Below the pieces are notes generated by a model. That model worked only from the letters and a program-made list of their open reading frames with translations. It made no database searches and was not told where the DNA came from. Shown here in pieces: positions 1-9,770 of a stretch of DNA of 35,985 nucleotides; position 1 is the first letter of the stretch, and the number at the start of each line of letters is the position of its first letter. This stretch comes from DATKXO01 sp035528995 (GTDB lineage Bacteria > Planctomycetota > Phycisphaerae > UBA1845): positions 1 through 35,985 of the forward strand of contig DATKXO010000298.1 of NCBI GenBank assembly GCA_035528995.1, written 5' to 3'. A program made the position numbers and the translations under genes.

Positions 1-2
1 AG

Positions 3-1100
<1,098 letters not shown>

Positions 1101-1441
1101 GACACGTCCGCGAACCGGCGCCCGCCCGGCGTGCGCTTTCCAACAAGACAGATAAGATCGACTCACTCGGGGTGCGACCGCCATTCGTTCCTTCAGTACC
1201 CGGTTCGACCGTGCGGCGGGCAGAGACAGTCGTAACGGTTGCGTTGACCATTCCGAACGTGCGCCTTCGGCGACTCCTGACGTGCATACTCGTTGCATGG
1301 GCAACGCTTTGTCGGCGGGCCTCGACCGTCCGGCGCACGCCGATAAGCCGGTGAACCGCCTGCACTTGTGATAGTCAAGTAGCCTGCGGCTCGGGACGAT
1401 ACCGGGAGGGAACGCACGGAATTCTCAGGGGTCCAGAGTGC
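1101..1441. other. Intergenic region without a recognisable gene
   Basis: These 341 bases separate the secretion ATPase from the GGDEF/HD-GYP gene. I looked for a c-di-GMP riboswitch, because the next gene handles that messenger, and did not find the conserved GEMM core. No convincing promoter pair or intrinsic terminator is visible. The start of the next gene has only a weak purine-rich stretch upstream. Confidence 0.5.
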
Positions 1442-2695
1442 ATGTCGGGGAACGCATCAAACACGCTGTCGATTGATAGAACACAACGCCGCTGCCCGAA
1501 GTGCAGCGCTCTTGCCACCACTACCACCGAGGGCTACGACTCGCTGACCGGCCTGCTTAATCATCGCGCCTTTCTCGATGCTCTTTCGCGGGCCCGCGGA
1601 CAGTGCCGCCGGCGCAACGAGCGGTTGGCCCTGATCCTGATCGACGTGGATCACTTTCGCAGGATCAACCAGGCACACTCGCACGCCGTCGGCGACCGGG
1701 TGCTGGCCTGGCTCGGCGCATCGCTGGGCCGGCTGGGCCGCGCCAGCGACATCGTCTCCCGACATCGGTGGGACCGTTTCGCGGTGGCCCTGCCGGGCTC
1801 CTGCGAAACCCAAACCTGCCAGGTCGCCGGGCGGTGGGCCCGGCAGCTCTTCAGCCGCCCGCTCGTGATGGGTGACCGCACCTTCAGCGTGCGAGCCAGC
1901 TTCGGCCTGGCCGACACCAGCCCGGGGTTCGTCGAATCCGAACAGGAGCTGATCGAGCGGGCCGAGCACGCCCTCACCGTGGCGAAGCAGCGCGGCGGAG
2001 GCTGCATCGTCGGCTTCTCCGCCCTTCCCAACGACGCCCCGTCGCGCCAGCGCCTGGACCAGGCTTCGCTCGAGGCCGTCTCTCGCTGGATCGGGACCAC
2101 GCGCCATCAGCTCAAGCGCGCTTACCTGGAATCGACCCGGGCCCTGGTGGGGGCTGTCGAAGCCAAGGACACCTATACGCGCCGCCACTCGATGCGGGTG
2201 AGCGACTATGCCGAGACCCTGGGCACACGCCTGGGCGTGCCGCCTTCTCAACTGGAATCGCTCAAGACCGCCGCCGTCCTGCACGACGTCGGCAAGATCG
2301 GCATCCCGGACGCTATCTTGCGGAAGCGCGGCCCGCTCACGCGGAGCGAATACGACGTCGTCAAGCAACACCCCGAGACCGGACTGCGAATCCTGGGCCA
2401 CGCCTCCTTCCTCAGCGCCGAGCTGCCCATCATCCGCCACCACCACGAGCGATGGGACGGTCTGGGCTACCCGTCGGGCCTGGCCGGCCGGGAGATCCCT
2501 TTCGGGGCCCGCATTCTGGCCGTCGCCGACTCGCTCGACGCCATGTTCTCGCGGCGCAGCTACAAGAAACGCTTCGACGTCGCCGGCGTGCGGCGGGAGC
2601 TGCTGCGCTGCGCCGGCACCCAATGGGACCCCGACGTGGTCCAGGCCGCCCTCCAGTGGCTTGACGATTCGCCGGAGTCCTTCACCGCCTGCTGA
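1442..2695 (+). CDS. Degenerate GGDEF domain fused to HD-GYP phosphodiesterase domain
   Basis: Predicted cytoplasmic c-di-GMP phosphodiesterase (417 aa) with a regulatory GGDEF-like module. A short N-terminus with a CPKC pair (C18, C21) leads into the GGDEF fold (about residues 32-175: DSLTGLLNHRAF, LILIDVDHFRRIN). The signature loop reads RWDRF (residues 109-113) instead of GGDEF, so cyclase activity is not expected, but the RxxD inhibitory site (R100-A-S-D103) five residues upstream is kept. The HD-GYP domain (about 225-410) has HDVGKIGIPDAIL and HHHERWDGLGYPSGLAG, which retain the metal-binding His/Asp residues and the GYP motif. No transmembrane segment or sensor domain is seen. Its location next to a PilB/GspE gene is compatible with control of pili or secretion, which is inference. 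Confidence 0.93.
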   Translation: MSGNASNTLSIDRTQRRCPKCSALATTTTEGYDSLTGLLNHRAFLDALSRARGQCRRRNERLALILIDVDHFRRINQAHSHAVGDRVLAWLGASLGRLGRASDIVSRHRWDRFAVALPGSCETQTCQVAGRWARQLFSRPLVMGDRTFSVRASFGLADTSPGFVESEQELIERAEHALTVAKQRGGGCIVGFSALPNDAPSRQRLDQASLEAVSRWIGTTRHQLKRAYLESTRALVGAVEAKDTYTRRHSMRVSDYAETLGTRLGVPPSQLESLKTAAVLHDVGKIGIPDAILRKRGPLTRSEYDVVKQHPETGLRILGHASFLSAELPIIRHHHERWDGLGYPSGLAGREIPFGARILAVADSLDAMFSRRSYKKRFDVAGVRRELLRCAGTQWDPDVVQAALQWLDDSPESFTAC

Positions 2696-2922
2696 CGCCA
2701 CCCACAGGGCCAGGCCGGTTTCGGTACATTCCCAATGCTCGACGCAGCCAACCGGGCCTGCACGGGTTTCCACCACGCGATCGCCGGATGCTCACATCGG
2801 TCCGCTGCATTCCGACAACGTTACACAACATCGCGGTGCAGAGCCTTCGGAGAACGGGTACGCTTGGAGAAGGGTGCATACGGCCGGCGGCCCCGAACCG
2901 AACCGGAGATAGAGGTGATCAC

Positions 2923-3828
2923 ATGAACCGAACACCCAAACGCTTGATTCCAGTCCTGATCGTTACCGCCTGCCTGACCGCCACGGTCACGGCTCAACAG
3001 CCTCAACAGTTAGAGATCCAGACCATCCCCGTGGCCAAGAACGTGTACATGCTGGTCGGCCCGGGCGGGAACATCGGCCTGTCCGCGGGCGAAGACGGGC
3101 CCTTCCTGATCGACGATCAGTTCGCACCGCTCACCGACAAGATCACGGCCGCGGTCAAGAAGGTCTCCGACGGCCCGATCCGGTTCGTCGTCAACACGCA
3201 CTGGCACCAGGATCACACAGCCGGCAACGAGAACTTCAAAAAGGCCGGCGCGATTATCGTCGCCCACCAGAACGTCCGGACCCGCATGAGCGAGGAACAG
3301 ACCATGAGGCCGTTCGGCCGCAGGGTGCCCCCGTCCCCGGAAGGAGCCCTGCCGGTGATCACCTTCACCGACTCCATCACCTTCCACTGGAACGGCGACG
3401 AGCTGCGCGTCCTGCACCTCGATCCAGGCCATACCGACGGCGACAGCATCATCCACTTCCGCAAGGCAAACGTCCTGCACTTGGGCGACATCTTCTTCAA
3501 TGAGATGTACCCGTTCATCGACGTATCCGCCGGCGGCTCGATCGACGGAATGGTCAGGGCGGTCGATCGAGCCCTGGAGCTGACGAACGAGGAGACGAAG
3601 ATCATCCCCGGCCACGGCCCCTTGTCCGACGTCGAGGGACTACGGGCCTACCGCACGATGCTCGAGACCGTCGGGCGCAGGGTTCACGCCATGGTCGAGC
3701 AGGGCAAGTCCCGCGACGAAGTGATCGCCGGCAAGCCGACCAAGGATTTCGACGCCGAGTGGGGCGGCGGTTTCCTGCAGCCGGACCCGTGGGTAGGCAT
3801 CGTTTACGACGGCATGAGCGGGAAGTGA
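2923..3828 (+). CDS. Exported metallo-beta-lactamase-fold hydrolase
   Basis: A 301-residue zinc hydrolase of the MBL superfamily. The start at 2923 is chosen because it follows a purine-rich GGAGATAGAGGTGAT stretch and opens a clear signal peptide (MNRTPKRLIPVLIVTACLTATVTAQQ); an earlier in-frame ATG at 2788 would bury that signal. Metal ligands are all present: HWHQDH (H93, H95, D97, H98), the His in LDPGHTDGD, the Asp in HLGDIFF and the His in IPGHG. The protein is therefore probably periplasmic and active. Relatives of this type are usually annotated only as MBL-fold metallohydrolases; some belong to broad cyclase or quinoprotein-relay groups, so the substrate is unknown. There is nothing to mark it as an antibiotic-degrading lactamase. 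It converges with the dehydrogenase gene, 39 bases away. Confidence 0.9.
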   Translation: MNRTPKRLIPVLIVTACLTATVTAQQPQQLEIQTIPVAKNVYMLVGPGGNIGLSAGEDGPFLIDDQFAPLTDKITAAVKKVSDGPIRFVVNTHWHQDHTAGNENFKKAGAIIVAHQNVRTRMSEEQTMRPFGRRVPPSPEGALPVITFTDSITFHWNGDELRVLHLDPGHTDGDSIIHFRKANVLHLGDIFFNEMYPFIDVSAGGSIDGMVRAVDRALELTNEETKIIPGHGPLSDVEGLRAYRTMLETVGRRVHAMVEQGKSRDEVIAGKPTKDFDAEWGGGFLQPDPWVGIVYDGMSGK

Positions 3829-3867
3829 CCGTCGTCATCGGCACGGCGGCGACCCGATTCTTCCGAA

Positions 3868-4824
3868 TCAATCCTCGTGGGCCGGATACCGTATTCGATC
3901 CCCTGTCAGCGCCGCGATGACGTCGTCCACGACGTCGTTCATCCGGGCCCGGGCCACCGTGGTCCGCGCCGCGATGTGCGGACTGAGCAGGACGTTGGGA
4001 GCACCCAACAGCGGATAGTCCGGCGGCGGCGGCTCGGGCTCGTGCACGTCGATGGCCGCTCCGGCCAACTCCCCGGCCGCCAGGGCGGCAGCCAGCGCCG
4101 CTGCGTCCACCACGGCTCCACGGGCTGTGTTGATGAGCGTCGCGGCCGGCTGAAACTGCTTCAGCGCCTCGGCGTTCACCAGGTGGCGGGTCAGCTCCGT
4201 CAGCGGTACGTGCAACGAGATCACGTCGGACTCGGCCCAGACGCGCTCCTTGCTCACCGGCGTGGCGACAAAGTCCAGATACCCGATCTCGACGATGTCG
4301 TTGTACAACACGGTCATGTCGAACGCCCGGCGGCACATCCGGGCCACCCGCCGCCCGATGCGACCCATCCCGACGATGCCCAGGGTCAGACCGCGGAACT
4401 CGCGTCCCACCAGCGTCCGCCGGGCCTCGGCGAAACGTCCCTCGCGCAGCATCGCCTCACCGGTCGCCAGGCGGCGCTCTAAAGCCAGCATCAGGCCAAC
4501 GGTGTGCTCGGCCACCGACTGGCTGCCGGCCTGCGGGGTGTACACCACGGTGATCCCCCGCTCACGAGCAGCGGCCAAGTCGATGTTCTCCAGCCCGACG
4601 CCCGCGCGCCCGATCACCTTGAGTCTATCGCCGGCTTCGATCACCGCGGCCGTCACCCGCGAGTAGGTGCGCACGATCAGGGCATCGGCGCCGGCGACCT
4701 CACGGATCAACGTGGCCGGATCGTAGTTGGAGGCGGACCGCACCTCACCCACCTCGGCCAGGCGATCCATGGCCGACGCCTCGAGCGGCTCCGCCACCAG
4801 GATGTCGAAACGATCGGATGGCAT
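3868..4824 (-). CDS. D-isomer-specific 2-hydroxyacid dehydrogenase (phosphoglycerate dehydrogenase-like)
   Basis: NAD-dependent oxidoreductase of 318 residues, the size of the family without the ACT or ASB regulatory domains of long SerA proteins. The split substrate-binding domain (residues 1-100 and about 290-318) flanks a Rossmann fold with the NAD loop GMGRIG (152-157). The catalytic trio is visible: Arg235 in NTARG, Glu264 in DVHEPEP and His283 in SPHIAA. It probably interconverts a 2-hydroxyacid and a 2-oxoacid in the cytoplasm; 3-phosphoglycerate is the most common substrate for sequences of this style, but glyoxylate/hydroxypyruvate or other acids cannot be excluded. It lies 49 bases downstream of the DsbD gene on the same strand and may be co-transcribed, although no functional link is obvious. 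No strong ribosome binding site precedes the ATG. Confidence 0.9.
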   Translation of the reverse strand: MPSDRFDILVAEPLEASAMDRLAEVGEVRSASNYDPATLIREVAGADALIVRTYSRVTAAVIEAGDRLKVIGRAGVGLENIDLAAARERGITVVYTPQAGSQSVAEHTVGLMLALERRLATGEAMLREGRFAEARRTLVGREFRGLTLGIVGMGRIGRRVARMCRRAFDMTVLYNDIVEIGYLDFVATPVSKERVWAESDVISLHVPLTELTRHLVNAEALKQFQPAATLINTARGAVVDAAALAAALAAGELAGAAIDVHEPEPPPPDYPLLGAPNVLLSPHIAARTTVARARMNDVVDDVIAALTGDRIRYPAHED

Positions 4825-4873
4825 GGTTAATCGGACCGGATGTCGGCCGGGTCGGAACTGCTGCGGCCGAGTT

Positions 4874-7324
4874 TCAGCTTGCCGGACCCGCTTCGGACAA
4901 CGCCCCGACCAGCTGCGCCGGCGGCGGGAGCGGAGCCTGGGACGGTCCGGCCTCGTCCAGTGCCTCCAACACGATGGATTGAGTCAGCAGAACCGGCAGA
5001 ACGATTGGCTCATCGGGACGGTTGGCCGGCAGCACCAGGTTCAACGGGACGGCCGTTCGACCATACTCCCGGAGGTCCTTGGCGATCATCGGCGAGCCGT
5101 CCGTGAAATCCGCCTTGATGGCGATGACACCCAGACTGCGTATCCGCTGCTCGACCGGGGCGGTATGCAGAACGACTCTCTTGTTGAGCTGGCAGGTCCA
5201 GCACCAGGTGGCGGTGTAGTCGATGTAGACCGTGTAGCCCTGCGCGGCCAACTGTTTGTGCAGACCCGGCCTGTAATCCACCCAGTCGATCCCCTGGTCC
5301 TCGGAACCCATGTAGCCGTAGGCAAACCAACCGCCGAACAGGCAGATCAACACGGCTCCGACAACGGCTGTGTACCGGCCCGCCCGGCGCCAGGTCAGCT
5401 TGATCCGCCCGATCAGCCAGCAACCCAATCCCAGGAAGGTCAGGAAGACGATCATCTGGATGAGGCCCTCCGCCCCCACCAGATCACCCAGGATCCAGAG
5501 CAGCCACACAACCGTGCCCATCAGCACGAAGCCCATGAACTGCTTGAACGACTCCATCCAGGCCCCGGGCCTGGGCAGATACCGCATCCAGCCCGGCTTG
5601 GCCGTCAGCAGAACGTAGGGAAGGGCCATGCCGACGCCGACGGCCGTCAGCGCCGCCATGATCTCGGCATACGACCGGGTGTAGGCCACGGCCAGCGCCG
5701 GCGCCAGAAACGGAGCCGTACACGGAGTGGCCAACAGCGTGGCCAGCATGCCCTTCATGAGCGCCCCGGGGTATCCTTCCCGGCTTGCGGCCGCCCCCAG
5801 CTTTCCGGACGCCGCCCCGGGCAGCGTGACCTCGAACACGCCGAACAGGCTCAACGCGAACGCGAACACGATCGACGTCATCACGATCACGAAGGCGGGG
5901 CGCGAGAACTGCTCACCCCAGCTTGTCCCTCCAGCGGCGGCCTTGGTCCCCACAGCAAACGCACCCAGCAACCAAAATGAAACCAGGATGCCCAGAGCGA
6001 ACACCAGGCCCAGCCTGAAGACCCGCCTGGGATCTTCGTCGGCCTGCTGGACGAAGCTGAGCACCTTGATGGAGATGACCGGAAGCACGCACGGCATCAC
6101 GTTCAGGATCAACCCACCCAGAGCCGCGAAAAGCAGCATCACCGGCAGGGAAAGTCCCTCCTCGGATTGGGCGCCAGCGCCGGCATCGGGCGGACCGGCC
6201 TGGTCGCGCCCCGTCGTCGCGAGCAAGGTCTTATCGGCCGGCCCCTCCCCACCTGCTTCGGCGGTGCCGGGTGCCGCAGCACTGTCTCGCGCCGCTTGGC
6301 CCGCCGGTGCCGCTGCCGGCGCTCCGACCAGCTCGACGGTGGTGGACCAGGCGACAGTCTCCGGTGGGTAGCATCGAGCCGTCTCGTCCGTGCAGGCCTG
6401 AGCGGTCAGCACGCCGGCCAGCTTCAGCAACGTTCCCGTGGCTTCGTCGTTGACCTCCACCGGCAGGCGGATGACCGGCTGGCCGTGGAACTCGCTGAGC
6501 TTCATCTTCAGCTTGCGGTCCATCTTCTCTTGCGGCTGGGGATAGACCGGTTTGCCGACGGTGACACCCGTCGTCCGCTCCGGGATCAGTTCGGTCGCGA
6601 TCAGGCCCGGAATGTACGGCCGGTGCGATTGGATGTGGTGCCCCGGCTTGATCGCGACCGTCACCGCGACCTCGAACTCGGCACCGATCGTTACGCTCTT
6701 AACCGACGGCGCAGCGGTGACTGTGATGAACTTCCCCTTTCCGTCGGCCGCCGGCATCTGACGGGCGGCCCGCTCGAACAGCTCGGCCTCGGCCGGCTTC
6801 ACCGCCGATGCATCGCTCACAACCGGCAGACGGAGAGAGATGCTCTGCGTTTCCTGGACGGTCTTCTCGCCGCCCACCAGCGTGGTGAGTTCCGCACCGA
6901 GTACGACTTCACTGCCCGGCTCCAGGCTGGGCGGAGCGGTCAGGGTGGTCAGCAGGACCGGCTCGCCGGTATGGATGAACGTGACGACTTTGAAGTCATC
7001 GGGGCCGACCTCGTGCCGGCGCGGGGCGGGGAAGCGAAGCTCGCCGACCTCGAAACGGTCCGGCAATTGCCACTTCACCTGAGGCGGGGCGCCGCTGTCG
7101 CCCGGGTTTTTCCAGCAGATGTGCCAGTCGTCGGCCAGGGTGTAGGCAATGGCGACCTGGAATGTGCTCCCCGGGGCGACGGCGTCCACCGAGGCGGCCA
7201 GACGGGCCGGAGCCTTCCTGGTGGTCGTATCGGACGGGCCTGCCGCCCGGCCGGTGACCGCCCCGCACCCAAGCGACCAGCCCAGGACGGCGATCCCAAC
7301 AATCAGCCTGTTTCCTGAAGTCAC
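4874..7324 (-). CDS. dsbD: Thiol:disulfide interchange protein DsbD-like, with extended periplasmic N-terminus
   Basis: Inner-membrane reductase that carries electrons from cytoplasmic thioredoxin to periplasmic thiol proteins. About 816 residues, longer than the roughly 565 of E. coli DsbD. I start it at GTG 7324, which has a GGAG eight bases upstream and begins a hydrophobic signal (NRLIVGIAVLGWSLG); the frame stays open further upstream to 7507 but that part looks non-coding. Order: an extra periplasmic domain (ADDWHICWKNPGDSG, resembling ScsB-type proteins), the alpha domain with its Cys pair in QACTDETARCYPPE (C311, C318), the polytopic beta domain with MPCVLP (C412) and TPCTAP (C535), and a C-terminal thioredoxin-like gamma domain with ATWCWTC (C708, C711). 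All six redox cysteines are present, so a full relay is predicted. It could serve cytochrome c maturation or other exported thiol proteins, including the thioredoxin-fold protein at 28138. Confidence 0.93.
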   Translation of the reverse strand: MTSGNRLIVGIAVLGWSLGCGAVTGRAAGPSDTTTRKAPARLAASVDAVAPGSTFQVAIAYTLADDWHICWKNPGDSGAPPQVKWQLPDRFEVGELRFPAPRRHEVGPDDFKVVTFIHTGEPVLLTTLTAPPSLEPGSEVVLGAELTTLVGGEKTVQETQSISLRLPVVSDASAVKPAEAELFERAARQMPAADGKGKFITVTAAPSVKSVTIGAEFEVAVTVAIKPGHHIQSHRPYIPGLIATELIPERTTGVTVGKPVYPQPQEKMDRKLKMKLSEFHGQPVIRLPVEVNDEATGTLLKLAGVLTAQACTDETARCYPPETVAWSTTVELVGAPAAAPAGQAARDSAAAPGTAEAGGEGPADKTLLATTGRDQAGPPDAGAGAQSEEGLSLPVMLLFAALGGLILNVMPCVLPVISIKVLSFVQQADEDPRRVFRLGLVFALGILVSFWLLGAFAVGTKAAAGGTSWGEQFSRPAFVIVMTSIVFAFALSLFGVFEVTLPGAASGKLGAAASREGYPGALMKGMLATLLATPCTAPFLAPALAVAYTRSYAEIMAALTAVGVGMALPYVLLTAKPGWMRYLPRPGAWMESFKQFMGFVLMGTVVWLLWILGDLVGAEGLIQMIVFLTFLGLGCWLIGRIKLTWRRAGRYTAVVGAVLICLFGGWFAYGYMGSEDQGIDWVDYRPGLHKQLAAQGYTVYIDYTATWCWTCQLNKRVVLHTAPVEQRIRSLGVIAIKADFTDGSPMIAKDLREYGRTAVPLNLVLPANRPDEPIVLPVLLTQSIVLEALDEAGPSQAPLPPPAQLVGALSEAGPAS

Positions 7325-7507
7325 GCCAGACGCTCCATCAGCGGGTCTCGAACCGGCCCGAATCTTGTACGTCTCGCCGCGGCGACGGGCCCGTTGCCAC
7401 GCGGGCATTCTACCAGTTTCGACACACTCGAACCGCCCGCAAGCCACCTGCCTACCTCGATTACCCGCACAACCCGCCCCCGGTTCCATTTGTTCCCAAC
7501 CCCTCAC

Positions 7508-7535
7508 TTGACACTGAACCCCGGCGCTCTATACT
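7508..7535 (+). promoter_or_regulatory. Sigma-70-type promoter upstream of the RNase Y region
   Basis: TTGACA at 7508-7513 and TATACT at 7530-7535 with a 16-base spacer: a perfect -35 and a 5/6 -10 match. Transcription would start near 7542 and run rightward. It is about 600 bases from the RNase Y start, so it either makes a long leader or drives an independent RNA. Confidence 0.75.
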
Positions 7536-7541
7536 GTAAGC

Positions 7542-7905
7542 CGCAGGGCGTCTGTCGCGACTGTAAGTCCTTTTGCCCAAATAACCTGCGAACGACGCCC
7601 CACTCAGCCCGGACGCGGCCGACGGAACGGGCGCGCAGGGTGGTACAGACAAAAGGAGAAGGTGACGACGTCGATTTCTCGCTTGCAAGCGGGATTCCGG
7701 GTCAACCCTCTCGTTGCCGCCACCATACCATGCCGTTGCGCGAGCTGCGATGGATTGGCAGGGGCGGCTGAGGCGGTGCGAGAGACAATACTCCAAGAAT
7801 CCATCGGACTCGTTTTCGCTCAGTCGGACAACGGGATACTCGCTCAATGAGAACGAGGAAGACCAACTTCCCCCACAACAGCGTCGCCAGCGGGCCGTCG
7901 GCCCG
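7542..7905 (+). ncRNA. Candidate structured RNA or leader of unknown class
   Basis: The expected transcript from the 7508 promoter begins with a stem formed by GGGCGTC (7546-7552) and GACGCCC (7594-7600), continued inward by TCGC (7555-7558) and GCGA (7588-7591). A GC-rich hairpin CGGGCC-GTC-GGCCCG at 7891-7905 could mark an end, but no T-run follows. I compared it by eye with tmRNA, RNase P RNA, SRP RNA and 6S RNA and saw none of their conserved cores. Boundaries are guesses. Confidence 0.3.
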
Positions 7906-8053
7906 TCGGAGTGACTGAGCGCTTCAATCCTCTTGGAGATCGGCATCTTTCGGCACGGAACTCCCGCCCGGCCGGTGGCGGTGCGGCGGCCCAGGCCCTG
8001 GACACCCCATTCGACCCAGCTGACAAGCGCAGATTTCGCCGGCAGAGCGTCCG

Positions 8054-8093
8054 GACGGGCGCGCGCCCGTCGGGCTCGGCTTGTGGCCGAGCC
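8054..8093. repeat. Pair of adjacent hairpins
   Basis: An 18-base perfect palindrome (8054-8071, GACGGGCGC followed by its inverse) is followed directly by a second hairpin with 8-bp stem GGCTCGGC/GCCGAGCC and loop TTGTG (8073-8093). No T-run follows, so this is not a classical terminator. It sits 56 bases before the RNase Y start and could be a REP-like element or an RNA structure in its leader. Confidence 0.6.
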
Positions 8094-8149
8094 TGATGGT
8101 CAGTCGCACTGCCGGCGGTGAACATAGATTCCGATGGGAACCCGAAACC

Positions 8150-9739
8150 ATGCAATCAGTGTACTTGCTCGCCCTGGCACAGGCGTCGGGGGTCATTGCG
8201 CCCCTTGTGCTCGGCGCGCTGGTCGGTGCCGGTCTGCTGGCAGCCGTCGTCTACGTACGCAGACGCGTGCTGCAGACCCGCCGCCAAAGCGAGGCCGACC
8301 AGATTCTCGAGGCCGCCCGAGCCCAGGCCGACGCGATGACCAAGACGGCCGAACTCGAAGCAAAAGCGGAGTACAGCAAATGGCAGGAGCGGTTTCAGAA
8401 AGACACCGCTGAGACCCGCATCGAACTCAAGGAACTGGAGAAACGACTCGCCAAACGCGAGGATAACCTGGAAGGCAAACTCGATACCCTCACAACCAAG
8501 GAGCGCAACATCGAACAGCGCTCCCAACGTATGCTGGAGGAAGAGAAGAACCTCAAGAAAGAAGAGAAGCAGATCGCCGAGCGACTCGAGGAACAGCGAA
8601 TCAGGCTGCTCGAGATCAGCGGCATGACCGCCAATCAGGCCCGCGACGAACTCATGTCCAACCTGGAGCAGGAGCTCGAGGGCGAGACCTCCGCCCTGAT
8701 CGAACGCTCCCTCACCGAGGCCCGCGACACCGCCGCCCAGAAGGTGCGCGATATTCTGGTGACGGCCATCCAGCGCTACGCGGCCGAGCACACCTGCGAC
8801 ATCACCGTCTCGACGGTGGACATTCCCTCCGACGACATGAAGGGGCGGGTGATCGGCCGGGAAGGCCGCAACATCCGGGCGTTCGAGAAGGCCACCGGCG
8901 TGGACGTCATCGTCGATGACACTCCGGGCGTCGTCGTGGTCAGCGCTTTCGACCCCATCCGTCGCGAGACCGCCCGGCTGTCGCTGGAGCGATTGATCCA
9001 GGACGGGCGCATCCACCCGGGACGCATCGAGGAAATCGTCGACAGCACCCGCAAGGAGTTGGAGAAGCAGTTGCTCGACATCGGCAAGAAAGCCGCCGTC
9101 GAGGCCAACGTCAGCGGGCTGCACCGCAAGCAACTCGATCTGCTCGGCCGCCTCAAGTATCGCACCAGCTACGGGCAGAACGTGCTGCAGCACAGCATCG
9201 AAGTGGCCTACCTGTGCCAGATCATGGCCGACGAGCTGGGCCTCGACGGGCGGCTGGCCCGGCGCTGCGGGCTGCTGCACGACATCGGCAAGGCCGTGGA
9301 CCACGAGGTCGAGGGCGGACACCCCAAGATCGGGGCGGACATCTGCCGCCGGCTGGGCGAAAAGCCCGAGGTGCTCAACGCCATCGCCGGACACCATGGC
9401 GACATCGACCCGATCAGCCCCTACACACCGCTGGTGACCGCGGGCGATGCGATCAGTGCCTCGCGACCCGGCGGCCGGCGCGAATCGCTCGAACGCTACA
9501 TCCAACGGCTCGAACAGCTCGAGGGCATCGCCAAGGCCGAGCACGGCGTCAAGCAGGCCTACGCTATCCAGGCCGGGCGCGAGATCCGCGTGATCGTCGA
9601 TTCCGACCGGGTGGACGACGGCGTGGCGGCCAAAATGGCCCGTGACATCGCCAAGAGCATCGAGCTGCAAATGACCTATCCGGGAGAGGTCAAGGTCACC
9701 GTCCTGCGCGAGATGCGGGCCGTGGAGTACGCCCGGTGA
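8150..9739 (+). CDS. rny: Ribonuclease Y
   Basis: Membrane-anchored endoribonuclease that initiates mRNA decay. 529 residues, normal for the family. The ATG at 8150 gives the expected N-terminal membrane anchor (residues about 12-34, VIAPLVLGALVGAGLLAAVVYV); the frame is open earlier but only into hairpin-rich DNA. A long charged coiled coil (about 40-200) is followed by a KH RNA-binding domain with GRVIGREGRNIRAFE and an HD domain with the metal-binding LLHDIGKAVDHE and a second GHHGD motif. The C-terminus (MTYPGEVKVTVLRE) is standard. The gene is followed after 31 bases by the YmdB-like phosphoesterase gene, an arrangement seen in many bacteria. Confidence 0.97.
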   Translation: MQSVYLLALAQASGVIAPLVLGALVGAGLLAAVVYVRRRVLQTRRQSEADQILEAARAQADAMTKTAELEAKAEYSKWQERFQKDTAETRIELKELEKRLAKREDNLEGKLDTLTTKERNIEQRSQRMLEEEKNLKKEEKQIAERLEEQRIRLLEISGMTANQARDELMSNLEQELEGETSALIERSLTEARDTAAQKVRDILVTAIQRYAAEHTCDITVSTVDIPSDDMKGRVIGREGRNIRAFEKATGVDVIVDDTPGVVVVSAFDPIRRETARLSLERLIQDGRIHPGRIEEIVDSTRKELEKQLLDIGKKAAVEANVSGLHRKQLDLLGRLKYRTSYGQNVLQHSIEVAYLCQIMADELGLDGRLARRCGLLHDIGKAVDHEVEGGHPKIGADICRRLGEKPEVLNAIAGHHGDIDPISPYTPLVTAGDAISASRPGGRRESLERYIQRLEQLEGIAKAEHGVKQAYAIQAGREIRVIVDSDRVDDGVAAKMARDIAKSIELQMTYPGEVKVTVLREMRAVEYAR

Positions 9740-9770
9740 TCACGCCCCTGCCGGCAGAAGGTGCCCTGCG

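Larger units (their letters stand above)
7325..8149. other. Long non-coding region between divergent dsbD and RNase Y genes
   Basis: These 825 bases contain no convincing gene. They hold a strong plus-strand promoter (7508-7535), a stem-loop directly after its expected start (7546-7600), several further stems, a GC-rich hairpin at 7891-7905 and two hairpins at 8054-8093. The region may be a long leader for the RNase Y gene, a separate small RNA, or both. Short open frames inside it do not resemble known proteins. Confidence 0.6.

Noticed and set aside
1101..1441. c-di-GMP riboswitch before the GGDEF/HD-GYP gene
   Set aside because: The conserved GEMM core and tetraloop receptor are not visible.
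2788..2922. N-terminal extension of the MBL-fold protein
   Set aside because: It would place 45 unrelated residues before a clear signal peptide that has its own ribosome binding site.
7310..7324. Lipoprotein lipobox at the DsbD N-terminus (WSLGCGA)
   Set aside because: The -3 residue is Ser and the -2 is Leu, a poor lipobox; an ordinary signal peptide is more likely.
7542..7740. 6S RNA upstream of RNase Y, an arrangement known in some bacteria
   Set aside because: The 5' end cannot pair with a 3' partner about 180-200 bases away; the visible stem closes within 60 bases.
7662..7850. 62-codon frame starting GTG after AAAAGGAGAAG, within the region upstream of RNase Y
   Set aside because: The spacing of GGAG to GTG is only about three bases, the composition is not protein-like, and there is no recognisable domain.
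8156..9670. 504-codon minus-strand frame opposite RNase Y
   Set aside because: A GC-driven shadow of the rny gene with no family features.
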